From NCBI GenBank assembly GCA_001184405.1, contig LFMX01000002.1:109555-173554 (forward strand): DNA of 64,000 bases, given 5' to 3'. A program made the position numbers and the translations under genes. The stretch comes from Candidatus Burkholderia humilis. Lineage in GTDB: Bacteria; Pseudomonadota; Gammaproteobacteria; Burkholderiales; Burkholderiaceae. Numbering within the stretch: position 1 is the stretch's first letter; every line of letters starts with the position of its first letter. Positions 1-8,937 of this stretch are shown here, in pieces. The notes under the pieces were generated by a model. It was given only the letters and a program-made list of their open reading frames with translations, had not been told where the DNA came from and made no database searches.

Positions 1-1143
1 TGCTTCGGGATACGCCACGAGTTCATCGTTCTGACGGCCGGCTTGGACCGCATCGAACGCGGCTTCGGCGGCCATCTTGCCGGACTTGATCGCCGCATGA
101 CTGCCCTTGATGCGCGATGCATTCAGGAAGCCCGCGTCATCGCCCGCGAGCGCGCCGCCGGGGAACGCGAGCTTCGGCAGCGACATGAGACCGCCCGCCG
201 TGATGGCACGCGCGCCGTACGAAATGCGTTTGCCGCCTTCGAGGAACGGGCGGATCGACGGATGCGTCTTGTAGCGCTGAAATTCCTCGAATGGCGACAG
301 ATACGGATTAGAATAACCTAGTCCGACGACGAAGCCCACGACCACCTGGTTGTTATCCATGTAATAGAGGAACGAGCCGCCGTAGGTATCCGGTTCGAGC
401 GGCCAGCCCGCCGTGTGGATCACGAGACCCGGCTTGTGCTTGACCGGATCGATTTCCCACAATTCCTTGATGCCGATGCCATAAACCTGCGGATCGGCAT
501 TCTTGTTGAGCTTGAATTTCTCGATTAGTTGACGGCCCAGATGCCCACGCGCACCTTCGCAGAAAAGCGTGTACTTCGCGTGCAATTCCATGCCGAGCTG
601 GAAGTTTTCGGTCGGCTGACCGTCCTTGCCGACGCCCATATTGCCCGTGACGACGCCGCGCACCGAACCGTCATCGGCATACAGAATTTCGGCTGCCGGA
701 AACCCAGGAAAGATTTCGACGCCGAGCGCTTCGGCCTGCTGGCCGAGCCAGCGCGTCACGTTCGCGAGCGAAATCACATAGTTGCTGTGATTCTTGAAGT
801 TGTCCGGAAGCAGCCAGTTCGGTACCTGCTTCGCGTTGTTCTGCGAGAGGAAAAGAAAGCGGTCTTCCGTCACTTCGACGTCGAGCGGCGCGCCTTTTTC
901 CTTCCAATCGGGGATGAGTTCGGACAGGCCGCGCGGGTTCATCACGGCACCCGACAGAATGTGCGCGCCGATCTCGGAGCCTTTCTCCAGAACGCACACG
1001 CCGATTTCGACGCCTTTTTCTTCCGCCAGCTGTTTCAACCGGATGGCCGCTGACAAACCAGCTGGGCCGCCGCCGACGATGACGACGTCGTATTCCATCG
1101 ATTCGCGGGGACCGTATTGCTCGATGAGGCTCGTCGGGGTCAT
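1..1143 (-). CDS. Electron transfer flavoprotein-ubiquinone oxidoreductase, 3' end outside window
   Basis: Passes electrons from reduced ETF, loaded by acyl-CoA and other dehydrogenases, to ubiquinone at the inner membrane. The 381 codons present begin with ATG at 1143. An N-terminal FAD Rossmann motif (VVIVGGGPAG, about residues 20-29) is followed by the conserved LEKG, GAHILSGAVMNP and GWPL segments. The frame is open to the window edge, so the C-terminal 4Fe-4S domain is not visible. A 193-bp divergent intergenic region separates it from the SDR gene. No lesion is seen in the visible part. Confidence 0.93.
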   Translation of the reverse strand, partial: MTPTSLIEQYGPRESMEYDVVIVGGGPAGLSAAIRLKQLAEEKGVEIGVCVLEKGSEIGAHILSGAVMNPRGLSELIPDWKEKGAPLDVEVTEDRFLFLSQNNAKQVPNWLLPDNFKNHSNYVISLANVTRWLGQQAEALGVEIFPGFPAAEILYADDGSVRGVVTGNMGVGKDGQPTENFQLGMELHAKYTLFCEGARGHLGRQLIEKFKLNKNADPQVYGIGIKELWEIDPVKHKPGLVIHTAGWPLEPDTYGGSFLYYMDNNQVVVGFVVGLGYSNPYLSPFEEFQRYKTHPSIRPFLEGGKRISYGARAITAGGLMSLPKLAFPGGALAGDDAGFLNASRIKGSHAAIKSGKMAAEAAFDAVQAGRQNDELVAYPEA

Positions 1144-1336
1144 CAATGCTCCTATGTACCGTTAGAATGCCTTTTTGGGATCGCGTATTGTCGGGGAACG
1201 TCAGGCGGGCCGCAACCAACCCCACCCGATTTAGCATGTTTTTGCCGCACTGCGGTATCCGGATCGATGCTAGTGTCACGAGGACGCTCCCCACGCGCCG
1301 TGCAACACAGAACCAACCATACAACAAGGAAGCTCA

Positions 1337-2110
1337 ATGGGCCGTTCGATCAACCTGGAAGGGAAGGTCGCGCTGATTACCGGCGCGTCCAGTGGACTGG
1401 GCAAGCGTTTCGCGCAGGTGTTGTCGCAGGCGGGCGCGAAAGTGGTGCTGGCGAGCCGCCGCAGCGAGCGTCTGAAGGAATTGCGCGCGGAAATCGAGTC
1501 GTCGGGCGGCGCGGCGCATGTCGTTTCGCTCGATGTCACCGACTACCAGAGCATCAAGTCGGCGATCGCGCACGCCGAGACGGAAGCGGGTACCATCGAC
1601 ATCCTCGTGAATAACTCGGGCGTGTCGACCACGCAAAAGCTGACCGACGTCACGCCGTCCGACTACGAATACGTCTTCGGCACCAACACGCGCGGCGCGT
1701 TTTTCGTCGCGCAGGAAGTGGCCAAACGGATGATCATGCACGGCAACGGCCCGTCCAAGCCAGCGTACCGGATCATCAACATCGCTTCGGTGGCGGGTTT
1801 GCGTGTGTTTCCGCAAATCGGTCTCTATTCGATGAGCAAGGCCGCCGTCATCCAGATGACCAAGGCAATGGCGCTCGAATGGGGCCGTCACGGCATCAAC
1901 GTGAACGCGATCTGCCCGGGTTATATCGATACCGAGATCAATCACCATCACTGGAAAACCGAGGTCGGCCAAAAGCTCGTGTCGATGCTGCCGCGCCGCC
2001 GCGTGGGAACGCCCGGCGACCTGGACGGCCTGCTATTGCTGCTCGCCGCCGATGAATCGCAGTTCATGAACGGCGCGGTGATTTCGGCCGATGATGGATT
2101 TTCACTCTGA
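1337..2110 (+). CDS. SDR family NAD(P)-dependent oxidoreductase
   Basis: A 257-aa classical short-chain dehydrogenase. The cofactor motif TGASSGLG is at residues 15-22, NNSG at 92-95, catalytic Ser about 151 and YSMSK with Tyr164/Lys168, so all catalytic residues are present. The substrate cannot be told from sequence. A thioesterase follows 58 bp downstream on the same strand and ETF-QO lies upstream in the opposite direction, which suggests fatty-acid or acyl-CoA metabolism (inference). The start is the ATG at 1337 after an AAGGAAG ribosome-binding site. Confidence 0.9.
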   Translation: MGRSINLEGKVALITGASSGLGKRFAQVLSQAGAKVVLASRRSERLKELRAEIESSGGAAHVVSLDVTDYQSIKSAIAHAETEAGTIDILVNNSGVSTTQKLTDVTPSDYEYVFGTNTRGAFFVAQEVAKRMIMHGNGPSKPAYRIINIASVAGLRVFPQIGLYSMSKAAVIQMTKAMALEWGRHGINVNAICPGYIDTEINHHHWKTEVGQKLVSMLPRRRVGTPGDLDGLLLLLAADESQFMNGAVISADDGFSL

Positions 2111-2168
2111 GCGTGCGCCGCGATTTTGCGCAGGCGCGCCGGACCTCTCACCGCAACATTTCGCGTAA

Positions 2169-2606
2169 ATGACCACCGATCACGCATTTCACACTGTCAT
2201 CGACTACGCCATGCCCATTCGCTGGGGCGACATGGACGCTTTCGGGCACGTCAACAACACCGTTTATTTCCGCTACATGGAGCAGGTGCGGATTTCGTGG
2301 TTCGAGCGGATCGGCATCGCGTGCGACAATGGGGAAGGTCAAGGTCCGGTGATCGTGAATGCATCGATGGAGTTTTTGAAGCAGCTTCACTATCCCGGCG
2401 ATGTGATCGGCCGCATGTCGGTCGGTCAGCCGGGGCGCAGCAGTTTCGACACGCGTTTCGAGCTATACTGTTCGGACGATCCCGCCACGCTTTATGCGCG
2501 CGGCGCGGCGAAGATCGTGTGGATCGATTACGCGGCAGGCAAGTCGGTGCCGATCCCGGATTTGCTGCGTCAGATCATCGAAACGGGCAAGACGATCGCA
2601 CTGTAA
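2169..2606 (+). CDS. Acyl-CoA thioesterase, 4-hydroxybenzoyl-CoA thioesterase (hot-dog) family
   Basis: A 145-aa single hot-dog domain protein, the usual length for YbgC/4HBT-type thioesterases. The catalytic signature WGDMDAFGHVNN is at residues 19-30, with Asp23 as the likely catalytic acid. It should hydrolyse acyl-CoA thioesters in the cytoplasm; chain specificity is unknown. It lies just behind the SDR gene and is probably co-transcribed with it. The frame is intact. Confidence 0.88.
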   Translation: MTTDHAFHTVIDYAMPIRWGDMDAFGHVNNTVYFRYMEQVRISWFERIGIACDNGEGQGPVIVNASMEFLKQLHYPGDVIGRMSVGQPGRSSFDTRFELYCSDDPATLYARGAAKIVWIDYAAGKSVPIPDLLRQIIETGKTIAL

Positions 2607-2614
2607 TCGTGCGC

Positions 2615-3175
2615 TCACGTGCCGAGCAGACGCTGCAAAAGCTCGGTCACGTTGCCCGTATCGTATTTGCGCATGAGCCGCGCACGGTAGATGTCCACCG
2701 TACGCGGACTGATATCGAGCACGCGGCCGATCTACTTGCTCGTTTTTCCCGTCACCAGCTGCGCAGCGATTTCCCGCTCGTGCGGCGTCAGTTCGATCGC
2801 GACACGCCGCGTCGCGCCAAATCCTCGAAGGTCCACACGCCCGCGGCATGGGGCGCGGCGCGATCCAGCGCGCGTCCGGTCACGTGGCACCAGAACAACT
2901 CGCCGTTTCTGCGCTTCATGATGCGGTCGTCGCTATACGTGCCTTCCTTGCTGATATGTGCGGCAATCCGCTTGCCGATGCGCGCGAATTCATCCGGCGA
3001 CGGATACAGCACTTCGAACGATTTGCCGATCAGCGCTTCGCGGGCAAAGCCGAAAATGTGGCGCAGCGCTGTTCATTGCAATCCTCGATGATGCGCTCGC
3101 GTGACAGCACCAGCCCGACGGGCGCGAGATGAAACGCGGTTTGGTAATCCAATTCAGGTATGTTCGATCGGTCGC
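2615..3175 (-). pseudogene. PAS domain-LuxR HTH response regulator, broken
   Basis: Read on the minus strand, three frame segments together match a PAS-LuxR regulator. The first covers the PAS start (DYQTAFHLAPVGLVLSRERI). The second covers the rest of the PAS domain (FGFAREALIGKSFEVLYPSP to GVWTFEDLA). The third holds a LuxR-type HTH (LTPHEREIAAQLVTGKTSK, stop, IGRVLDISPRTVDIYRARL). One frameshift lies near 3075, a second near 2825, and an in-frame TAG falls inside the HTH near 2731. With three lesions no functional regulator can be made. It sits upstream of the broken scoAB pair. The original start is uncertain. Confidence 0.82.
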
Positions 3176-3383
3176 CGCGTGAACGCGCGTCGGTGGAAGG
3201 AACCAAACGCGGCCGGGCAAAGACTTATGTATTTTTGTGTATTGTGCCGGATCGACCGCGCAGCGTACGCTCTTTTCCACGCCATAAGTCCGCCGGACGT
3301 GCGTCACGCAGCCTTTGCATGCGCGTCACGGCGGTTCCAGCCAAGCCAGTTCTCAGTTGGATCACATAGGAAGGGACAATCAG

Positions 3384-4101
3384 ATGAACAAGGTCTATCC
3401 CAGCGCGAAAGCGGCGCTCGAAGACATCGTCAAGGACGGGCAGACGTTCGCCGTCGGCGGTTTCGGGCTGTGCGGCATTCCCGAAGCGCTGATCGCCGCA
3501 CTGCGCGACACGGGCGTGAAAGGCATCACGTGTATCAGCAACAACGCCGGTGTCGATGGTTTCGGCCTCGGTCTTCTGCTCGAAACGCGTCAGATCAAGA
3601 AGATGATTTCGTCGTATGTCGGCGAAAACAAGGAGTTCGAGCGGCAATATTTGGCCGGCGAACTCGAACTTGAACTCGAACTCGAATTCACGCCGCAAGG
3701 CACGCTCGCCGAAAAGCTGCGCGCGGGCGGCGCGGGCATTCCGGCGTTCTTCACGAACATGGGCTTCGGCACGGTGATCGCGGAAGGCAAGGAAACGCGT
3801 CAGTTCGGCGAGAATCACTACGTGCTCGAGCATTCGCTGACGGCGGATGTCGGCGTCGTCAAAAGCCTGGAAGGCGGATAAATCCGGCAATCTCATCTAT
3901 CGCCGCACGGCCCGCAACTTCAACCCGATGTGCGCGATGGCCGGCAAGATCACGGTTGCGGAAGTCAAGGAAATCGTGGAAGTCGGCGAACTCGATCCGG
4001 ACCAGATTCACACGCCCGGCATTTTCGTGCAGCGTCTCATGCTGAACGCGAATCCCGAAAAACATATCGAACAACGCATCGTCCGCGCGAAAGGAGCGTA
4101 A
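3384..4101 (+). pseudogene. scoA: 3-oxoacid (succinyl-CoA) CoA-transferase subunit A, frameshifted
   Basis: Family I CoA-transferase alpha subunit that would move CoA from succinyl-CoA to acetoacetate with subunit B. ATG at 3384 starts [16 protein letters not shown], with [12 protein letters not shown] and [21 protein letters not shown] following. A run of four A (3861-3864), where the frame needs three, shifts the frame and gives a stop at 3881. The correct frame ([20 protein letters not shown]) continues to TAA at 4101. Residues about 93-102 read [10 protein letters not shown], a hexanucleotide expansion absent from the family as I know it. Without the extra A the product would be 238 aa. 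Confidence 0.88.
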
Positions 4102-4103
4102 TC

Positions 4104-4749
4104 ATGGCTTGGAATCGTGACCAGATGGCCGCGCGCGCGGCGAAGGAATTGCAGGACGGCTTTTACGTAAACCTCGGCATCGGTTTGCCGACGCTCGTGG
4201 CCAATCATGTGCCGGACGGCATGGAGGTGTGGCTGCAGTCGGAAAACGGGCTGCTCGGCATCGGGCCGTCGCCGTATGAAAACGAAGTGGACGCCGATCT
4301 CATCAACGCGGGCAAGCAGACCGTGACCACGCTGCCGGGTTCGTCAATTTTTTCGTCGGCGGATTCGTTCGCGATGATTCGCGGCGGACACATCAACCAG
4401 GCCATTCTCGGCACCATGCAGATCAGCAAGAAGGGCGACCTGGCCAATTGGATGATCCCCGGCAAGATGATCAAGGGCATGGGCGGCGCATGGACCTCGT
4501 CGCGGGCGTGAAGAAAGTCGTCGTGCTGATGGAGCACGTCGCCAGGGGCGATCAGCACAAGATTCTCGAAGAATGCACGCTGCCGCTGCCGCTGACGGGC
4601 GTGGGCGTGGTGGATCGCATCATCACGGACCTGCGCGTGATCGACGTGACGGAAACGGCCTGAAACTCGTCGAACTCGCCGATGGCGTCACGGCCGAGGA
4701 AATTCAGCAGAAGACGGGCACGCCGCTCGATGTATCGAGCGTGAAGTGA
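4104..4749 (+). pseudogene. scoB: 3-oxoacid (succinyl-CoA) CoA-transferase subunit B, frameshifted twice
   Basis: The beta subunit begins with ATG at 4104, two bases after scoA, behind an AAGGAG site. The catalytic region [12 protein letters not shown] is present. The frame breaks near 4490, where [15 protein letters not shown] needs one more base. It breaks again near 4656, where an A is missing from the run in GAAAACGGC. The last segment ([15 protein letters not shown]) ends at TGA 4749. Both subunits being broken means this ketone-body/acetoacetate activation locus is dead unless the intact pcaIJ pair substitutes. Confidence 0.88.
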
Positions 4750-4776
4750 CGGTTTGAACGTTTTTGGAAAGCAAGG

Positions 4777-4810
4777 ACGGGCGAGGCTTTCGAGCTTCGC
4801 CCGTTTTTTC
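4777..4810 (+). terminator. Rho-independent terminator after scoB
   Basis: Stem ACGGGCGAGGCT / AGCTTCGCCCGT with a TTCG loop and one G-T pair, followed by six T. Confidence 0.8.
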
Positions 4811-4893
4811 TGGGGTCGTCCGTTCGGCTATCCGGCGATCGACCTCACATAAAGCGCTTTACAATCGATCGGACTCTCAACGAGGACATTTTC

Positions 4894-5799
4894 ATGACCG
4901 CATCCATCGTCGTCGAAGCGCCGCATTCCGTCGTCAGTGAACCGCGCCAGCATTTCGTGCAGTGCGCGAGCCCGGCGGGGCTGCATCGCATGGCTTATAC
5001 GGAGTGGGGCGATCCCGCGAATCCGCGCGTGCTGCTGTGCGTGCACGGGCTCACGCGCTCGGGCTGCGATTTCGACAAGGTCGCGCAGGCGTTCGCGGGC
5101 GAGTATCGCGTGGTGTGTCCGGATGTGGTCGGGCGCGGCCTGTCCGACTGGCTCGCCGATTCGCGCTATTACGGCGTGCCGCAATATGTCGCGGACATGG
5201 TCACGCTGATCGCGCGGTTGAACGTGGAAACGGTGGACTGGTTCGGCACCTCGATGGGCGGTCTCATCGGCATGGCGCTCGGCGGCTTGCCGAACACGCC
5301 GACCAGAAAGATGCTGCTCAACGATGTCGGTCCGCATATCGAACCGGTGGCGCTCGCGCGTATCGGCGACTATCTCGGCAAGCCTGCGCGTTTTGCGTCC
5401 CTCGATGAAGGCGTGAGGCACGCAGCGAAGCTCGCGGCATCGTTCGGGCCGCTCACGGATGAAGAGTGGACGGGCATCAACACACCGCTTCTGCATGAAC
5501 GCGATGGCGCGTGGACATTCCGCTACGATCCGGGCACGTCCGCAACCGACGAGCAGAACAAGGCGGGCGAGGCGTTTCTGTGGCATTCGCTTGCGTCGAT
5601 TCAGACGCCCGTGCTCGTCGTGCGCGATGAAACATCCGATTTGCTGTCGCGCGAAACCGTCGAGCAGATGGTCGCGAAAGGTCAGGCGGTGACGAGCGTC
5701 GAAGCGAGCGGCGCGGGGCACCCGCCGGCGTTTCTTGCGCAGGATCAAATCGATATCGCGCGAGCGTTCTTTTTCGGAAAAGACGCGGGCGCGGCATAA
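4894..5799 (+). CDS. Alpha/beta hydrolase
   Basis: A 301-aa alpha/beta-fold hydrolase. The oxyanion HG motif (VHGLTRSG) is near residue 50, the nucleophile elbow GTSMGG has Ser120, and the catalytic His is near residue 276 (GAGHPP). Substrate is unknown; the family covers esterases, lactonases and C-C hydrolases. It starts with ATG at 4894 after CGAGGA. A RidA gene follows after 62 bp on the same strand. Intact. Confidence 0.85.
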   Translation: MTASIVVEAPHSVVSEPRQHFVQCASPAGLHRMAYTEWGDPANPRVLLCVHGLTRSGCDFDKVAQAFAGEYRVVCPDVVGRGLSDWLADSRYYGVPQYVADMVTLIARLNVETVDWFGTSMGGLIGMALGGLPNTPTRKMLLNDVGPHIEPVALARIGDYLGKPARFASLDEGVRHAAKLAASFGPLTDEEWTGINTPLLHERDGAWTFRYDPGTSATDEQNKAGEAFLWHSLASIQTPVLVVRDETSDLLSRETVEQMVAKGQAVTSVEASGAGHPPAFLAQDQIDIARAFFFGKDAGAA

Positions 5800-5861
5800 T
5801 AACGGGTTGAACTTGTGGCATTTTGTGCCGCTCTTCCTCCATCTTCAGATCAGGAACACTC

Positions 5862-6215
5862 ATGGCAGTCATTCGTCATCACGTCGGCGCACGTCTTTCC
5901 GAAATCGCGATTTATAAGGGCACGATCTATCTCGCGGGGCAGATCGCCGAAGACACGGATCAGGACATCACCGGCCAGACGCGCGAAGTGCTGGGTCACA
6001 TCGATCGTCTGCTCGCCGAAGCGAACAGCGACAAGTCGCACTTGCTGTCGGTGCAAATCTACATTTCTGATCTCGTGCATTTCGACGGCATGAACGCCGT
6101 GTGGGATTCGTGGGTCGCCGAAGGCAACGCGCCGCCGCGTGCCACGGTCGAAGCAAAGCTCGCGAACCCGGCCTGCCTGGTTGAAATCGTCGTGGTGGCC
6201 GCGCAGCGCAACTAA
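5862..6215 (+). CDS. RidA/YjgF family protein
   Basis: A 117-aa RidA-like protein; the family deaminates reactive enamine/imine intermediates of PLP enzymes. The core segments YLAGQIAED, REVLGHIDRLLAEA, IYISDLVHFDGMN and PPRATVEAKL are present, with the C-terminal VEIVVVAAQ. The start is set at ATG 5862 (MAVIRHHVG) because an AGGAAC site precedes it and the length fits the family. This is a more divergent RidA subgroup, and the exact substrate is not known. Confidence 0.88.
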   Translation: MAVIRHHVGARLSEIAIYKGTIYLAGQIAEDTDQDITGQTREVLGHIDRLLAEANSDKSHLLSVQIYISDLVHFDGMNAVWDSWVAEGNAPPRATVEAKLANPACLVEIVVVAAQRN

Positions 6216-6239
6216 GTTTTTCGAATTGGCTTTACCCGC

Positions 6240-8456
6240 ATGACCGAGTCCGCCGTTCTCAACGAAACGCTTCCAGAGCCGTCCATCGACGACGCGCTCG
6301 CCTTAGTGCGCGAGCACGCGAAGGATGCGCGCGTCTCGACGGGCGAACTGCTCGCCGATCACGCGACCGGCACCGCGCGCATCATGCAGACGCTCAACGT
6401 TGATCCATACGCGATCGCCGCCGCGCTGTTCGTGCTCGTGCCGGTGCTCGACGATCCGGACAAGGTCATCACCGAGCGTCTCGGCGCGGAAGTGCAGCGG
6501 CTCGTCGGCGATGTGCGCAAGCTGCTCAAGCGCGGCTCGGTGAGTTCGCGCGCAACGCGTGCAACGCTCACCGACCTGCCCGACAATTCGTGCGATGCAC
6601 AAGCTGCGCGGCGCGCACAGGTCGAATCGCTGCGCAAGATGCTGCTGGCGTTCGCGCAGGACATTCGCGTCGTGCTGATTCGCCTCGCGTCGCGCTTGCA
6701 GACGCTGCGTTACCATGCGGCGCAGAAAACGGAGCCGTCGCCGGATGTCCCGCGCGAGACGCTCGAAATTTACGCGCCGCTCGCGAACCAGCTCGGTATC
6801 TGGCAACTGAAGTGGGAGCTCGAAGATCTCTCGTTCCGCTTCGAAGATCCGGTTACGTATAAGCGCATCGCCAAGTTGCTCGACGAGAAGCGCATCGAGC
6901 GTGAATCGTATGTGACCGATGCCATCGCGCGGCTGCAAAAAGAACTCGACATGGCATCGATCAAGGCCGAAGTCAGCGGCCGGCCGAAGCACATCTACAG
7001 CATCTGGAAGAAGATGCGCGGCAAGCATCTCGACTTCTCCGAACTGAACGATGTGCGCTCGTTTCGCGTGATCGTTGGCGATATCAAGGACTGCTACACC
7101 GTGCTCGGCATCGTGCACAACTTATGGCAGTCGGTGCCGCGCGAGTTCGACGACTACATCTCGCGGCCCAAGCCGAACGGCTACAAGTCGCTGCATACGG
7201 TCGTCATCGGCGATGACGGACGCGCGTTCGAAGTGCAGATTCGCACGCACGAGATGCATCAGTTCGCGGAATACGGCGTGGCCGCGCACTGGCGTTACAA
7301 GGAAGCAGGCGTGCGCGGCTATGCGGGCGCGGTGACGGCGAGCGAGAAATATGACGAGAAGATCGCGTGGCTACGCCAGTTACTCGCGTGCAAAGACGAC
7401 GTCGAAGGCGAACAGCCGGGCTGGCAACATCTGCGCGATGCGACGCTCGACGACGACCACATCTACGTGCTGACGCCACAGGCACGCGTGATCGCGTTGC
7501 CGCACGGCGCGACACCGGTGGATTTCGCGTATCACCTGCATAGAGAGCTGGGGCATCGCTGTCGCGGCGCGCGCGTCGATGGCGCGATGGTGCCGCTCAA
7601 CACGCCGCTGCATAATGGGCAGACGGTGGAAATCGTCGCGGTGAAAGAGGGCGGGCCGTCGCGCGACTGGCTCAATCCGCAGCTCGGCTATCTGCAAAGT
7701 TCGCGGGCGCGGCAGAAAGTGCGCGCATGGTTCCATACCGTCGATGCAGCCGAAGGCCGGTCGATTGTCGAAAAGACCTTGCAACGCGAAGGCAAGACAT
7801 CGGTCAATCTGGATCAGCTCGCGACGAAACTCGGCTTCAAGGCGACCGAAGACTTGTACACGGCCGTCGCGAAGGACGAGTTCAGCCTGCGCAATATCGA
7901 ACAGGCGTTGAGCAATACGCCACCGCCCGAGCCCGAACCCGAAGCGCCCGAACAGTTCGAAAAGCGCAGCAGCGGGCAGAGCGTGGCGCATGGTGCGTCG
8001 ACGGGCGTGCTGGTCGTCGGTGTCAATGCGCTGCTCACGCAACTCGCGCGTTGCTGCCGGCCGGCGCCGCCGGATCATATCGCCGGGTTCGTGACGCGTG
8101 GCAAGGGCATGTCCGTTCACCGTACCGACTGCGCGACGTTCAAGCGCATGGCGGAGCGTTCGCCCGCGCGCGTGCTGCATACGACGTGGTCCGCCGAGGT
8201 GATGAACGGGCGCGGGTCGTCGGTGTATCCGGTGGATCTGGCGGTGGAGTCGGCTGATCGGCAGGGCCTGCTGCGCGATATTTCCGAAGTCTTCGCGTGC
8301 GAGAAGATCAACGTGATCGGCGTGAAGAGTCAAAGCTGGCGCAACGTTGCGTATATGCAGTTCACGGTGGAAGTATCGAACGCCGCGCAGATTCAGCGCG
8401 CGTGCACGCTGCTTGGCGAAATATCGGGTATAATTCGCGCATCGCTGCGGGCTTGA
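6240..8456 (+). CDS. relA: GTP pyrophosphokinase RelA, (p)ppGpp synthetase
   Basis: Ribosome-associated stringent-response synthetase, 738 aa. Order: degenerate HD region (about 35-190), synthetase domain with RPKHIYSIWKKM and EYGVAAHWRYKE (about 245-350), TGS domain (about 405-465, HIYVLTPQARVIALP), zinc-finger-like region with CC near 605, and C-terminal ACT (about 660-738). The HD motif that hydrolases use is replaced by AALFVLVPVLDD, so it should be synthesis-only (RelA rather than SpoT). The frame is intact, which is notable among so many broken neighbours. Confidence 0.93.
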   Translation: MTESAVLNETLPEPSIDDALALVREHAKDARVSTGELLADHATGTARIMQTLNVDPYAIAAALFVLVPVLDDPDKVITERLGAEVQRLVGDVRKLLKRGSVSSRATRATLTDLPDNSCDAQAARRAQVESLRKMLLAFAQDIRVVLIRLASRLQTLRYHAAQKTEPSPDVPRETLEIYAPLANQLGIWQLKWELEDLSFRFEDPVTYKRIAKLLDEKRIERESYVTDAIARLQKELDMASIKAEVSGRPKHIYSIWKKMRGKHLDFSELNDVRSFRVIVGDIKDCYTVLGIVHNLWQSVPREFDDYISRPKPNGYKSLHTVVIGDDGRAFEVQIRTHEMHQFAEYGVAAHWRYKEAGVRGYAGAVTASEKYDEKIAWLRQLLACKDDVEGEQPGWQHLRDATLDDDHIYVLTPQARVIALPHGATPVDFAYHLHRELGHRCRGARVDGAMVPLNTPLHNGQTVEIVAVKEGGPSRDWLNPQLGYLQSSRARQKVRAWFHTVDAAEGRSIVEKTLQREGKTSVNLDQLATKLGFKATEDLYTAVAKDEFSLRNIEQALSNTPPPEPEPEAPEQFEKRSSGQSVAHGASTGVLVVGVNALLTQLARCCRPAPPDHIAGFVTRGKGMSVHRTDCATFKRMAERSPARVLHTTWSAEVMNGRGSSVYPVDLAVESADRQGLLRDISEVFACEKINVIGVKSQSWRNVAYMQFTVEVSNAAQIQRACTLLGEISGIIRASLRA

Positions 8457-8564
8457 GAATTTGGCGTGCGCCAGAAAGCTGAACGGATTGACGAATATTT
8501 TCGATTTTTATGACGATAGAGACTTGCCAAGTTTCGAAACGCTCCATATAACTTCAATTCTTTC

Positions 8565-8641
8565 AGGCTCGTAGCTCAGCTGGTTAGAGCACCACCTTGA
8601 CATGGTGGGGGTCGTTGGTTCGAGTCCAATCGAGCCTACCA
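8565..8641 (+). tRNA. tRNA-Val (anticodon GAC)
   Basis: A 77-nt cloverleaf. The acceptor stem AGGCTCG/CGAGCCT is fully paired, the D-arm is GCTCAGCTGGTTAGAGC, the anticodon loop TTGACAT gives GAC, the T-arm is GTTGGTTCGAGTCCAAT and CCA is encoded. It lies between relA and thrS. Confidence 0.97.
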
Positions 8642-8819
8642 ACGAAAACGAAATTCAGTGTACTTCGGTTCGCGGGGTTTCAAACCGCAAGAAGCGCGCT
8701 GCGCAAAAGGGGAAAAGAATATGGTACTTCGAACGTTGACCGAAACACTTTCGGAGCGACGCTAGTCGAGGACCTAATTCGCCTTCTGCCAAAATGTTTC
8801 GCGGTATGTGTGAAAAGTG

Positions 8820-8855
8820 AATGCGGCCCCTCGATAGCAGGGCTGCATTTTTTTT
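8820..8855 (+). terminator. Terminator or attenuator hairpin in the thrS leader
   Basis: Stem AATGCGGCCC / GGGCTGCATT (10 bp, one G-T pair), ten-base loop, then eight T. It lies about 80 bp before the thrS start. It could end transcription from the upstream tRNA or attenuate thrS; the sequence does not decide. Confidence 0.65.
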
Positions 8856-8937
8856 GCCCTTTCGATTTTCGATATGAAATCGCGGGACAATCAGAAAACG
8901 AACTTGCCCGGCGAGAGCGGGCGTCTTGGAGAACGAT

